Shown here piece after piece: positions 54,925 through 63,924 of a stretch of DNA of 64,000 nt (position 1 is its first letter; the number at the start of each line of letters is the position of its first letter). Location: positions 55,200 to 119,199 of the forward strand of contig NZ_BLJI01000013.1 of NCBI RefSeq assembly GCF_017312365.1. The letters are read 5' to 3'. Source of the stretch: Chroococcus sp. FPU101. GTDB lineage: Bacteria; Cyanobacteriota; Cyanobacteriia; Cyanobacteriales; Microcystaceae. The notes under the pieces are model-generated. The model was given only the letters and a program-made list of their open reading frames with translations. It did no database searches and was not told the DNA's origin. Both the position numbers and the translations under genes were made by a program.

Positions 54925-56244
54925 ATGTCTCATTCGCTTCCTCACTCCCTCAGTCCCAGTCCAGAATTTATTGCGCTGTGTCAAGCGCAAATGGTCTTAC
55001 TGACACAAGAGTTACAAGCTACTTGGGGAATTGTTTATCTGACTAAGGGGTGGGTGAACAGTCGGGAAACTCAGCTTATCCCAGTTGTGGTCTATCCGTC
55101 AAGAGAGTCAATTACGGTGCAAAATGAATATTTTCAGGAATTACCGAAAATTTGGCTAAAAAGTACTTCACCCTTGGCGTTACCTCTAGCGGGTTCACCG
55201 AATCTACCATTAGCAATAGAATCAGAATCGCTGGCAGTTTGGGAAAAAGATTTAGAACAGGAAAGACAAATTATTTTACCGTTAGTGTATGAACAGAGAA
55301 TGATGGGTTTGTTGGTAACGCGACGCAATGAACGAAAATGGAATCAGCAAGAATTAGACCAAATTGAAAAAATCGCCGAAACTCTAGCTATAGCCTGTTT
55401 TTTGGAGCAACGACAGAAATGGTATCACGAACAGTTAAAAGAACAACAAGAACAACGGGAATTAGAACGAGATCGTCTTGATAATTTATTGCATCAACTC
55501 CGTAATCCGTTGACTGCTTTGAAAACCTTTGGAAAGTTGTTGTTAAAGCGTTTTTTAGCCGATGATACCAATCAACCGATTATTCAAGGTATTTTAAGAG
55601 AAAGCGATCGGCTTCAGGAACTATTACAAGAGTTTGAAGCAGAAATCGAACAACGCACCTCAGAAACACCGATTATTGAATTAAGTTCTTTAACCGAAGG
55701 ATTGACAGAAGAAGATAAACATGAATCATCGGTGCGCTTTCTATTGCCAAGTTCGTCGGTTACACTAGAATCTGTTTCTGTGACTGATATTTTAGAACCC
55801 TTAGTCAGTTCAGGAAAAGCGATCGCACAAGAGAAGAAAATTACTTTAAACTCGAATATTCCAGAGAAATTGCCTCTTGTTCAAGCTAATTCTAAAGCTT
55901 TGCGAGAGGTTATAAGTAATTTAATTGATAATGCTTTGAAATACACACCACAAGGGGAAGTAGTTACCATCTCTGCACAAGTTTCGCCAACTACTCTAGA
56001 AATCATTATTAGTGATACGGGTTATGGAATTCCAGTAGAGGATCAAACACATCTTTTTGAACGTCATTATCGAGGAGTACAAGCACAAGGAGACATCCCA
56101 GGAACTGGTTTAGGGTTAGCCATTGCCAAAGAATTAATCGAACAAATGGGGGGAGAAATTAAGGTCAAAAGTCCTATTCAAGATCATGGTGATTTACTTG
56201 GGACAATGTTCACCGTGTGTTTGTTAGTAAATGAATTAGGTTAG
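54925..56244 (+). CDS. GAF-domain sensor histidine kinase (Hik2/CSK-like)
   Basis: This 439-residue soluble kinase has an N-terminal GAF-like sensor (about residues 15-165), a coiled-coil stalk, a HisKA domain with phospho-acceptor His190 in LLHQLRNPLTALKTFGKLL, and an ATPase domain (NLIDNALKYTP, DTGYGIP, GTGLGLAIAKEL). The H-box closely matches the cyanobacterial Hik2 / chloroplast sensor kinase group, which senses redox and salt state. No response regulator gene is adjacent. Confidence 0.85.
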   Translation: MSHSLPHSLSPSPEFIALCQAQMVLLTQELQATWGIVYLTKGWVNSRETQLIPVVVYPSRESITVQNEYFQELPKIWLKSTSPLALPLAGSPNLPLAIESESLAVWEKDLEQERQIILPLVYEQRMMGLLVTRRNERKWNQQELDQIEKIAETLAIACFLEQRQKWYHEQLKEQQEQRELERDRLDNLLHQLRNPLTALKTFGKLLLKRFLADDTNQPIIQGILRESDRLQELLQEFEAEIEQRTSETPIIELSSLTEGLTEEDKHESSVRFLLPSSSVTLESVSVTDILEPLVSSGKAIAQEKKITLNSNIPEKLPLVQANSKALREVISNLIDNALKYTPQGEVVTISAQVSPTTLEIIISDTGYGIPVEDQTHLFERHYRGVQAQGDIPGTGLGLAIAKELIEQMGGEIKVKSPIQDHGDLLGTMFTVCLLVNELG

Positions 56245-56293
56245 AATTTTAGTCTGCTGTGATGAAAAACAAGCCGTAACAAATATATTTTGA

Positions 56294-56389
56294 TTAGTTA
56301 TTACTTAAACCTGTACTGAGTGTAGCAATTTGTATAGCACCCAAAGCATTACCATTCGCATCAAAGAGTAATGCACTTGTACTTATAGA
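56294..56389 (-). pseudogene. Small coding remnant of a secreted or structural protein
   Basis: A minus-strand open stretch of 31 codons reads ALLFDANGNALGAIQIATLS and ends with a stop at 56296-56294. It has no start codon (a stop precedes it) but its composition is protein-like. It is probably the tail of a lost gene. The rest of the 279-bp gap (56245-56523) shows nothing else. Confidence 0.3.
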
Positions 56390-56523
56390 TTAAAAAGATT
56401 ATTGTTTTGCTGAATTTTTGAGTAATTGCATAACCTTGTTTTTCCAAGAAGTAAGTAATAGCAGTTAAGGAGAAATGCAAAATTTACTAGCAATAGCAAT
56501 TAATCTCATTAGGAATAATTAAA

Positions 56524-56985
56524 ATGAACTTTCAGCCAATCAATACTAATCATCATTCGCTCGAAGCTACAGCCGAATCTGAATTAAATTCTACCAAACG
56601 GATGGGTCGATTTTCTAAAAAAGTTCGCAATTTACTAGCACTACTTCTTGCTATAGGAACTTGGCAAGTTTCAATTCCTGCTACGCTACTGCTAACCTCT
56701 TCTGTCTTACTGACTTCTTCTGCGGCGTATGCTGTAGAAACAATGTCTGTAACGGTCATTCGAGGATTTAATTGGGATGCTACATATGCAGCATACAAAA
56801 TCTTAATTCAATTTAATAACGGCAATCAATACTACGTGTGGTACGAAAATAAAATTGATGCAAAAGTTGGTTCAGTGATTACGCTTACATACGAAGGCTC
56901 TGATACTTCAATGTATATGTACAAATTAATTAATTTTGGGAATGGAAGAGAGGCACGAGTACTGAGATATCTAACAGCCAATTAA
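56524..56985 (+). CDS. Hypothetical exported protein
   Basis: This 153-residue protein has a polar N-terminal 30 residues, a hydrophobic segment (about 36-70, ending SSAAYAVE, with a possible signal-peptidase site after AYA) and a beta-rich extracytoplasmic domain (YKILIQFNNGNQYYVWYENK). Function unknown. It lies in a run of small exported proteins (56.5-58.7 kb). Confidence 0.6.
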   Translation: MNFQPINTNHHSLEATAESELNSTKRMGRFSKKVRNLLALLLAIGTWQVSIPATLLLTSSVLLTSSAAYAVETMSVTVIRGFNWDATYAAYKILIQFNNGNQYYVWYENKIDAKVGSVITLTYEGSDTSMYMYKLINFGNGREARVLRYLTAN

Positions 56986-57129
56986 AACAAGTAATTCTCA
57001 AAAATCGACGTTATTAGTTACATAAAATTATTTTCACACCCTAAGTCACTCTGTTAGATTATAATCCATAACCGATTTAAGACAGAGAATTCATTAAACT
57101 ACCACAACTCAAAGAAAAAAGAGAAACAA

Positions 57130-57453
57130 ATGACAATCCCTCGCCATTGGAAACAGGTTAAAGATCAAGATGAGATTACAAAAATTATAGAGGATCTTAA
57201 CCATAAACCTCTTGTATTTGCCTTAGAAGAGGGGATTCAGTCACATAGCGAAACAGCCGATCAATTTGTTGAATTAGTACTTGAGGTGGGCTGGGCGTTT
57301 ATTTCCGATGAATCAACTCTCTATGATTTTGAGGCTCTTAACGACGTGACTAAATTGGAAGAAAAGATTCAAGAAGTTTTCGGAGTAGATGTATCTGATA
57401 TTGAGGATAAAAATGTGTTTAAAATCTTTGAGCGAATTGACAGCCGTGTTTAA
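57130..57453 (+). CDS. Hypothetical acidic protein
   Basis: This 107-residue acidic soluble protein starts at ATG 57130 with AGAGAAA nearby. It is alpha/beta with an acidic C-terminal half (KLEEKIQEVFGVDVSDIEDK). No family recognised. The following 299 bp to the next gene are AT-rich and contain nothing I can identify. Confidence 0.6.
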   Translation: MTIPRHWKQVKDQDEITKIIEDLNHKPLVFALEEGIQSHSETADQFVELVLEVGWAFISDESTLYDFEALNDVTKLEEKIQEVFGVDVSDIEDKNVFKIFERIDSRV

Positions 57454-57752
57454 TTTGCTTTAGCCAAACTAGAAAATAAGTTGGTTTTTAAAATTAGCTC
57501 ACTTCTATATAAAAATTTATCGAAATTACTAAATAATTTATATAAAAGTTTATAGGTATAATGTGCCTATGGAGCTTTTATTATTTTATAAACATTTAAC
57601 ATAAATATCGTTGAAATAATTAGATAAGCACCCCCAAGAAAAACTACGCCAAAATTAGTATTGTTTTTTATTTTTGCATCACCTTCTCCACTTTGGAAAT
57701 AGATAGTTTTGTAGAAAATAAATTAAATTTATCTTTAGCTTACAAAACTATT

Positions 57753-58088
57753 ATGAAAAAACCTCAATTAATTAACAGTTTAGTTGCTTGTTGTATCAGT
57801 CCAATCACAGTTTTTTGCTTCACAACAGCAGCTAACGCACAACAATTTTCTATTCCAGAAGTAGAAACAATAGGCCCACAAGCAATGCAATTCGTACAAA
57901 CCTGTAATCAAGTGATAAACATGGCACAAGCAAATCCTAACGACGCAAATTTGCAGATATATGCTAGAAACTGTTCTTTGCATCTATATCAATATCGGCT
58001 TTGTCTTAATCAAGCGGCTTTATCTTTTCCTCCAGATGTTAATTTTGCAGCTAAATGTGCAAATAGTACATTGCGCTTCGATGATTAA
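57753..58088 (+). CDS. Hypothetical secreted Cys-containing protein
   Basis: This 111-residue protein starts at ATG 57753 (MKKPQLINSLVACC); the longer frame from 57693 lacks a signal at its start. The signal peptide ends near ANA-QQ. The mature part is helical, with cysteines in QTCNQV, RNCSLH, RLCLNQ and KCANS that could pair. Function unknown. Confidence 0.6.
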   Translation: MKKPQLINSLVACCISPITVFCFTTAANAQQFSIPEVETIGPQAMQFVQTCNQVINMAQANPNDANLQIYARNCSLHLYQYRLCLNQAALSFPPDVNFAAKCANSTLRFDD

Positions 58089-58405
58089 GGGAATTAAAGC
58101 CCCATTAAATCGAAAAAACTAGGTAGTATCCCTATTTGACAAGAATATAAAGTTTTGTTGGATAGGGAATTTATACTTAAAAGATAACTTATGGTAAGTG
58201 AATCGAGTAAAAAAGCTGTGAGGATTTACGATTGTGTTTAGCTATACCATTACTTTATTTTTTGCTAACTCAAGATTTTTGAGGTTTAAATGGCTAGATA
58301 GATTAGAGTTTGTTAAAAGCTATCATAATTTGTTTTTAATTGCCTGATTGATCAGTAAAGAAATTATTTTTAAAACTTGCTCCTTTAAATTATCGAGAAA
58401 ATCTA
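58089..58405. other. Intergenic region between two exported-protein genes
   Basis: This 317-bp gap contains no gene. Near its start (about 58125-58168) an imperfect hairpin pairs CCCTAT with ATAGGG and GACAA with TTGTT, possibly the end of the upstream transcript. Confidence 0.35.
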
Positions 58406-58732
58406 ATGAAAAGACTTAATCTCTCTAATTTACTGATTAGTTTGCTCTTATTATTTGCTTTGCCTTCCTGTACTATGGTTAAGATGATTCAGCAATTACT
58501 CGAACAAACTGAAGCGATCGGTACAACAGTCGAGAAAAAGCTGGGGGTTAGTCCTTTGGTTTCTTACAATAACAACAATGGTGTCATTGAAATCACGGTC
58601 TATTTTGAGCAATTACCCAACTCGAAAATAACGGTGCTTGAACTCCAAAATTTGGTACGAGAATCAGTTGCCAAAAGTATGGAGCAAAAACCTCAAAAAC
58701 TTTACATAACCATTAACACTACTCAAAACTAA
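58406..58732 (+). CDS. Hypothetical lipoprotein
   Basis: This 108-residue protein has a lipoprotein signal: hydrophobic LLISLLLLFALPSC with lipobox Cys22. The mature domain contains a beta-alpha pattern (GVIEITVYFEQLPNSKITVL) and could form a small dimeric domain. Function unknown. Confidence 0.65.
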   Translation: MKRLNLSNLLISLLLLFALPSCTMVKMIQQLLEQTEAIGTTVEKKLGVSPLVSYNNNNGVIEITVYFEQLPNSKITVLELQNLVRESVAKSMEQKPQKLYITINTTQN

Positions 58733-58775
58733 TTCCTTGAGCAATGAGTCTCAAGAATATTTGAAAGAAAAATCT

Positions 58776-59444
58776 TTATGGCTGTTGTCCGTTTACTGAG
58801 CAATCAACTCGATAAGCACAACGCCTTGCCCCTGCCACAATATGTTCTGTGCGTTCCACCTTCACATCTTCCCCTAAAACCGTTTGAAAAACTTCAAGTT
58901 CTCTTGCACAGAGTCCCGTACAAGCTGTAGCCGCCGCACAGATAGGGCAATGATTTTCAACCAAAATGAAAGAACCGTCATCAAGGGATTGTACCTCAGC
59001 CATATAGCCTTCTTCTGTTCGTACATCCGCTAAAGCTTCTAATTTTTCTGCTAAATTTTGTCCCTCAATTGTTGACTGATACACCCCGATTTGATGGCGA
59101 GTTCTCACATCCAGCAATCGCTCTAACCCTTCCTCTCCGAAGGCTTCTACGACTGAATTCATCAATCCTAAAGTTAACTCCGCATAGCCATCGGGGAAAA
59201 AGCGATCAGCCTCTTTCGTCAACTGCCACAATTTAGCAGGACGGCCCATAGCGCGTGATTCTTCAGTATAGGTAATTAAATTTTCATCCTGCATCGCATA
59301 CAAGTGTTGTCGGACTGCCATCGCCGAAATCTTTAAACGCGAGGCTAAGGCTTGTGAATCCATTGCGCCCTCTTGTTTAAGCAGATTCAAGATCGCTCGT
59401 CGTGTTTTAGTGTTAGTTGCTTTTTTTGAAAATTGTGTAGTCAT
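58776..59444 (-). CDS. SufR-like winged-helix regulator with Cys-rich sensor domain
   Basis: This 222-residue regulator has a winged-helix domain (about 14-85; SAMAVRQHLYAMQDENLITY and GRPAKLW) and a C-terminal domain with Cys166, Cys169, Cys175, Cys179 and Cys209 (HCPICAAATACTGLC, RRCAYRV) that could hold an iron-sulfur cluster. It is related to SufR, but the CPIC spacing is richer in Cys than classical cyanobacterial SufR and no suf genes are adjacent, so I call it a paralogue. It is divergent from a VOC gene, with a palindrome between them that may be its operator. Confidence 0.78.
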   Translation of the reverse strand: MTTQFSKKATNTKTRRAILNLLKQEGAMDSQALASRLKISAMAVRQHLYAMQDENLITYTEESRAMGRPAKLWQLTKEADRFFPDGYAELTLGLMNSVVEAFGEEGLERLLDVRTRHQIGVYQSTIEGQNLAEKLEALADVRTEEGYMAEVQSLDDGSFILVENHCPICAAATACTGLCARELEVFQTVLGEDVKVERTEHIVAGARRCAYRVDCSVNGQQP

Positions 59445-59454
59445 ATTAACAAAT

Positions 59455-59470
59455 TAAAGAAAAATCTTTA
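59455..59470. promoter_or_regulatory. Candidate operator of the SufR-like regulator
   Basis: A perfect inverted repeat TAAAGA-AAAA-TCTTTA lies 10 bp upstream of the regulator start, in the 96-bp divergent promoter region shared with the VOC gene. A direct TTATAAAG pair lies beside it near 59510-59533. Confidence 0.5.
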
Positions 59471-59540
59471 CAAAGTCAAGACTGATCCTTTATCCTAGTT
59501 TATAAAGAAAATTATTTATAAAGTGACGAGGTAAAAGATC

Positions 59541-59930
59541 ATGCAATTCCGACGCTTTGAACATATCAATCAAACCTGTCGTAATCTAGACGAGACACGC
59601 GAGTTTTACCAAACCCTATTCCCCGACTGGACAGTACGGGCTGAAGGTGTAGAGGGAGGCTGGCGTTGGCAACATTTTGGCGATCATCAATTCTATCTCG
59701 CCTTGAATCAACCACCTAAAAATATTGAAGTCACTCAATCCACTGGACATTTAGAGCATATCGGTTTTGTCATTAAAGATGGGGAAACGATGAAAGCACT
59801 CTTGGATGAAGAAGGGATTGAATACACCGTGTTTAAGTCTCCTGAGACAAAAACCCGTATCTATGTTAATGATCCAGATGGTACAGAAATCGAACTGGTA
59901 GACTACGAAGATACTTACGAGTTGAGATAG
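59541..59930 (+). CDS. VOC family protein (glyoxalase/dioxygenase fold)
   Basis: This 129-residue protein has the VOC metal pattern: His8 in FEHINQTC, a His in LEHIGFVI near residue 73 and a Glu in GTEIELVDY near 119. It starts with GAGGTAAA about 10 nt before the ATG. It shares a promoter region with the SufR-like regulator and is probably its target. Reaction unknown; glyoxalase-like or detoxifying functions are typical. Confidence 0.85.
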   Translation: MQFRRFEHINQTCRNLDETREFYQTLFPDWTVRAEGVEGGWRWQHFGDHQFYLALNQPPKNIEVTQSTGHLEHIGFVIKDGETMKALLDEEGIEYTVFKSPETKTRIYVNDPDGTEIELVDYEDTYELR

Positions 59931-60101
59931 GGTTGTCAATAGTTTTGGCGACCCACCTCGACCCGATTTACTGTCGATTTCTGATGAGGCTAAGTTTATC
60001 ACGAGAACAACGATTAAAGTCGATGAGGCTCGTTCGGTTATGATTTAGAAAGACTGTATAATTCTACCCTAATACCCATAGTGAACCGATTAGGGTGCAA
60101 T

Positions 60102-60836
60102 ATGCAAATCAAAGAAACCGAGGTGATAATTTCTACACCTGATGGACAGATGCCTGCTTATCTGTATACTGGTACTGCGTCCGAGCGTAAGCCTGCTGTT
60201 CTCCTGCTGATGGAAGCATTCGGTTTAACGCAACATATCCGCGATGTCGCTACTCGAATTGCTAATGAAGGATATGTGGTTCTTGTACCTGATCTATATT
60301 ACCGCGAGTTACCTAATAATAAGTTTAATTACGATGAAGTCAAAACAGCAATGGCGATGATGTACCGTCTTGATTTTGGTACGCCAATCGAAAAAGATCT
60401 ACAGGCAGCACTCAATTATTTAAAGTTCCTACCTAATGTGTATCGTGAGCAAATTGGTGTGACAGGGTTCTGTTTAGGTGGCGGTTTGTCTTTTCTAGCC
60501 GTTTGTCAGTTCTCGGATGAGATTGCGGCGGCGGCTCCTTTCTACGGTATAGTTTTAGATAAGTGGCTTGATCAGATAGCTAACCTTACAGTTCCAGTCT
60601 ATTTGTTCTTTGGTGGTGCTGATCCGTTTATTCCTCTTGAGCGAATTCATCAAATCGAGTCCAAATTTAAGGAATTTGACAAAAGCTATCAAATCAAAGT
60701 CTATTCTGATGCGAATCATGGTTTTTTCTGTCATGAACGTTCATCCTATAACCCTTCAGCTGCCGAAGATGCTTGGGGTGAACTGATGAAATTTTTCGCT
60801 AAACATTTACTTTGTTCGTTCCAAATTTTAGATTAA
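60102..60836 (+). CDS. Dienelactone hydrolase family protein
   Basis: This 244-residue alpha/beta hydrolase has nucleophile Cys in GVTGFCLGGGLS, Asp in FGGADPFIPL and His in DANHGFFCHERSS, the Cys-Asp-His triad of dienelactone hydrolases. I chose ATG 60102 (MQIKETEVII); a GTG at 60081 adds seven residues. It follows the VOC gene by about 170 bp and may share its regulation. The natural substrate in cyanobacteria is unclear. Confidence 0.88.
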   Translation: MQIKETEVIISTPDGQMPAYLYTGTASERKPAVLLLMEAFGLTQHIRDVATRIANEGYVVLVPDLYYRELPNNKFNYDEVKTAMAMMYRLDFGTPIEKDLQAALNYLKFLPNVYREQIGVTGFCLGGGLSFLAVCQFSDEIAAAAPFYGIVLDKWLDQIANLTVPVYLFFGGADPFIPLERIHQIESKFKEFDKSYQIKVYSDANHGFFCHERSSYNPSAAEDAWGELMKFFAKHLLCSFQILD

Positions 60837-60956
60837 TTATCTTGTCAAGGAGATAAATAGCTTTTTAACCACTTCTTAAGAAATTAGACTTTTTAGTTGC
60901 CAACGTAATGTTTTAGCCAAAGCTGTATTTTTTAAAAGCTAGTAAATTGAGCTAGT

Positions 60957-61385
60957 TCAAAACAGCCAAGTCGCTTTTTCTTTAAGAATTACTTTCCCTT
61001 GACGGGTCACAATTAACTGATGACGAGTTAGAGTATAACGCACATTTCCATTGACCGCGACAAATTGATCTTTGCTATAGCTTTGTAATGGGAGAATAAT
61101 ACCCCCTGTTTTTGAATTTTTAGCAACACCAAAATAGGTATTGGGTAAATCTCCACCACAAATATAGATGTAAAAATTAGCCGTTTCTGCTGTGACAAAT
61201 TCGCTTCCACCACTCGACGGAGGGCAAACTGATTTTTGGGCGATTAAGCTAGTCTCACGAGTTGATGAAAGATTGGATAAAGCGACTGCATTTGTATTAT
61301 ATAGATTTAGCGCGATCGCTGTAACAAATGTCAATTGACTGAAACGCTTACCAAAAAAAGAAGTTAATTTCATAGTTTTTATCAT
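60957..61385 (-). CDS. Hypothetical exported protein
   Basis: This 142-residue protein has a hydrophobic N-terminal segment (about 12-38) that could be a signal peptide, then a beta-rich domain with two cysteines (KSVCPPSSGG, YICGGDLP). Function unknown. It ends about 120 bp from the dienelactone hydrolase gene, on the opposite strand. Confidence 0.6.
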   Translation of the reverse strand: MIKTMKLTSFFGKRFSQLTFVTAIALNLYNTNAVALSNLSSTRETSLIAQKSVCPPSSGGSEFVTAETANFYIYICGGDLPNTYFGVAKNSKTGGIILPLQSYSKDQFVAVNGNVRYTLTRHQLIVTRQGKVILKEKATWLF

Positions 61386-61643
61386 TTAATTTTAGACAAA
61401 CAGTAACGTACAAGAATTGATTTAGCTCATTTTTAATTCTAAAAATGTTGACAAAAAAAGTTTTTTATGGTGTAGATAATTTTGAGCAAAAAGCTAAAAA
61501 TCAGCATCATGTCAGATTTTATCACTTTTGAATTCTTTTAACCAACAAATACTTTAGAGAGATGACATATAACGCTATTAGATTTAACTTTTACTTAATA
61601 ACTTCGTTAATTATGATCACATTCAAGAAAACCAACACTTATT

Positions 61644-62063
61644 ATGAAACAGTTCTTAATCGGTAGTTTATCAACCCTACTTTTTATCGTAGGAACCTAT
61701 CTTGCATCGCCTCCATTACTGGCTCAATTTGACGATATTAGACAACATTTAAACTCTCTTCCAACAAAGCGTGTTGAGTTTAAAAAAGAAACAACAGGTA
61801 CGACGATTCATAATGCCGAATCTACTATCTATATATTGGGTGCCAAAGCTGGACAGACATTAACCTTAAAATACAATAGCTTGGGTGGGCCAGCTAGTGT
61901 GACTCTTTATGGAGTTGATGGCAAACCTTTAAATACAGTTATTGGGACTGAAGATTATAGTCAACCTTTTAGTATTCGTTTACCCGCAACAGGTGATTAC
62001 TACATCGTCGGTGGTTCTGGGGTGAGTAATGCTACTTATATTTTTACGGTTACAATTCGATAA
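61644..62063 (+). CDS. Exported protein with PPC-like beta domain
   Basis: This 139-residue protein has a signal peptide (cleavage near LLA-QF) and a C-terminal beta-sandwich-like domain (AKAGQTLTLKYNSLGGPASV, then GDYYIVGGSGVSNATYIFTV) resembling prepeptidase C-terminal domains that cap secreted enzymes. Here it stands alone, so it may be a periplasmic or surface-binding protein. The 258 bp upstream is AT-rich with no gene. Confidence 0.65.
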   Translation: MKQFLIGSLSTLLFIVGTYLASPPLLAQFDDIRQHLNSLPTKRVEFKKETTGTTIHNAESTIYILGAKAGQTLTLKYNSLGGPASVTLYGVDGKPLNTVIGTEDYSQPFSIRLPATGDYYIVGGSGVSNATYIFTVTIR

Positions 62064-62407
62064 AACTTTGTGTTGTTGCATCATCATTTTTAATTGAAAA
62101 AGTCTAAAATAATTCACCCATTAGGCTTTTCGTTGAAACAAGATAGCTAATAGAGTGAACGCGCCACAGGCAATAGTCGCAAAAATCGGTAATCCATGCT
62201 GTGTTAGCTGCATCGCCACACCTGCTGAACTATGGGCTAATAAAGGCACCAATTCCCCAAGCTACAGATAAGAGCGAATAGACAGAAACTAGATCACCTC
62301 CTTGAAATTTACTGCCCACAACAGTCATCATAATCGTGTAAATTCCAACAAATAGACCACCCCAGACGAATAGCAAAGGATAAGCGATCACTAGACCTCT
62401 TGCGGAA

Positions 62408-63294
62408 TTACAAAGAAGTAGCTAATTTTAGCTCATAATTATAGAGTCCAGCAATCAGATTAAATCGAAGACAAAAGCGTTTTCGCCGATTCCGATAACG
62501 GCTTGATAAAATCCGAAAAACTTTGAGACATCTAATGATATTTTCCACGACAACTCTGCGTGAGGCTAATTGACGATTATCTTCTTTTTGTTGAGGTGTT
62601 AATGGGCATTTCTTTGTTGTTTTGTGAGGAGTTAAGCTAAATTTGTGATAGTGCTTGATGCCTTGATAACCTTTGTCACCTAACAGCTGTATTCTTGGCT
62701 TCATAGCTATTTTACTTTTTTTAAATAAGTAGAAGTCATGTCTTCTACCCAAATTAAAAGCTGTACCAATAATTTCTTTTGTTAATTGATTAACTATTAA
62801 TTGAGTTTTCAGAGTATGATCACCTTTTTTTCCACTATAGTAGCTTCTCTGTTTTTTTTGGGACGCTCAATTTCGCTTTCCACCACATCGACAACAATGA
62901 CTTCAATTTCTGTCTCGTTTTTTTGCAGTTGTCGTTTACTAGGTAGACGAAACTCTTCTGCGGAAGGCAGCCGACCGCCGTATCGCTGACTTTAAAAGTC
63001 AGCGAGCGGCTCGGCAGATTTGATTAAAATATCTTCAATTCTTCTGACAATCCGACAAGCCGTTGCTTCATGAACTCCCTAATCTTGACCGATCTGGAAA
63101 AATGTTCGATATTCTCTTAAATATTGTAAAGTTAATCAAATTTGCTCAGGAATTGAAAGTTTAGAATGGCAGCCTTGCTTACCAACCTTAGCTTCTACTA
63201 CTACCTCTATCATTTTTTGAAAAGTTTCTTTTGGTACTCCATAAGCGCGTTTAAAATCGGCAGACGACATTTTTAAAGCTTGTCTATAACGCAT
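62408..63294 (-). pseudogene. IS5-family transposase, degraded
   Basis: From ATG 63294 the frame reads MRYRQALKMSSADFKRAYGV and so on, then has TGA after PEQI, TAG after IGQD, a palindromic insert with a stop, and a frameshift near 62800. The last 114 codons (62408-62752) are open and carry RRHDFYLFKKSKI and LLGDKGYQG, with the DDE-type Asp, and VVVENIIRCLK with the Glu. The sum is a typical IS5/DDE_Tnp_4 transposase that can no longer be made. Confidence 0.88.
62958..63016. repeat. GC-rich palindromic repeat inserted in the dead transposase
   Basis: The core CGCTGACTTT-A-AAAGTCAGCG (62984-63004) is a perfect 10-bp inverted repeat, flanked by further complementary GC blocks (CCGA-CCGC / GCGG-TCGG). 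Nearly the same Ser-Ala-Glu coding occurs at both ends, showing that about 55 bp were inserted after the IS arrived. Confidence 0.75.
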
Positions 63295-63924
63295 TATTGT
63301 TCTAATTGTGTTTAGTTTTCTTCTTTTTGTTTAACTCACTTTTTAATTTTACGCAAGAGGTCTACTTTTGTACTAATGCCCAAAGACCAGATCAGCGCAC
63401 CCGCAAACAAGGCTAAACCTAAACCGATTACCAACTTTCGCCTGTTCATGCGATCGCCAAGCTAGCCGATGGGAATCTGTAGTAAAATTGCGCCTAATAA
63501 AAGTACCGATAGTAGCAACATCGCCGAACTTTCGCTCCAACCGAGGCGTATTGCATAAACAGGTAGAAACGATAAACCCGCCGTTTCTAGAGCAGCATTA
63601 ACAAGGGTAGCCCCAAGTGCGACAGGAACTAATCGAAGATAGCGCACGCTCAAACACAGGTGTTTGTACCCAGTGCATCGCCATCGCTAATAAAGCCAGC
63701 AGTGCAAATCCTCCACCCAATAAGTAAGGGAGCAATCCTGTTGAGCTAATTATTGACAGGAGGGCTAGACCGATCGCAAATCCAAGCGAGACGGCTGCCG
63801 TATAGATGGTTATCGTGCGGGCGCAAGTTCCTTCATTACTAAGTTGGCTAATCCAAGTTTCATACCAAGTTGCGAATTGTAGCGTAAAATTAAATAGAAA
63901 GAAGAAAAGGAAGATCAAGAAGAA

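Larger units (their letters stand above)
62393..63363 (-). mobile_element. Decayed IS5-family insertion sequence with ACT target duplication
   Basis: This 971-bp element has perfect 12-bp terminal inverted repeats (AGACCTCTTGCG at 62393 and its complement ending at 63363) flanked by ACT on both sides (62390-62392 and 63364-63366), a 3-bp target duplication. It encodes a broken transposase and is nested in the MFS gene. Confidence 0.92.
62121..63918 (-). pseudogene. MFS transporter pseudogene interrupted by an IS5-family element
   Basis: Fragments of one major-facilitator protein lie on the minus strand either side of the IS. Upstream (63918-63364): TM5-6-like segments (IYTAAVSLGFAIGLALL), a frameshift near 63650, then VALGATLVNAALETAGLSF and IPIG-TAG-LGDRMNRRKL, where TAG replaces the Trp expected in this family. 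Downstream (62392-62121): VIAYPLLFVWGGLFVGIY, another frameshift near 62230, and IFATIACGAFTLLAILFQRK to a TAA at 62123-62121. Helices 1-4 are missing, apparently lost at the IS630-type insertion to the right. The gene has at least two frameshifts, one nonsense codon and one IS insertion. Confidence 0.88.

Noticed and set aside
59938..60049. Coding remnant between the VOC and dienelactone hydrolase genes
   Set aside because: A plus-strand frame reads FGDPPRPDLLSISDEAKFIT and stops at 60049, protein-like in look, but I could not link it to a family or find its start.
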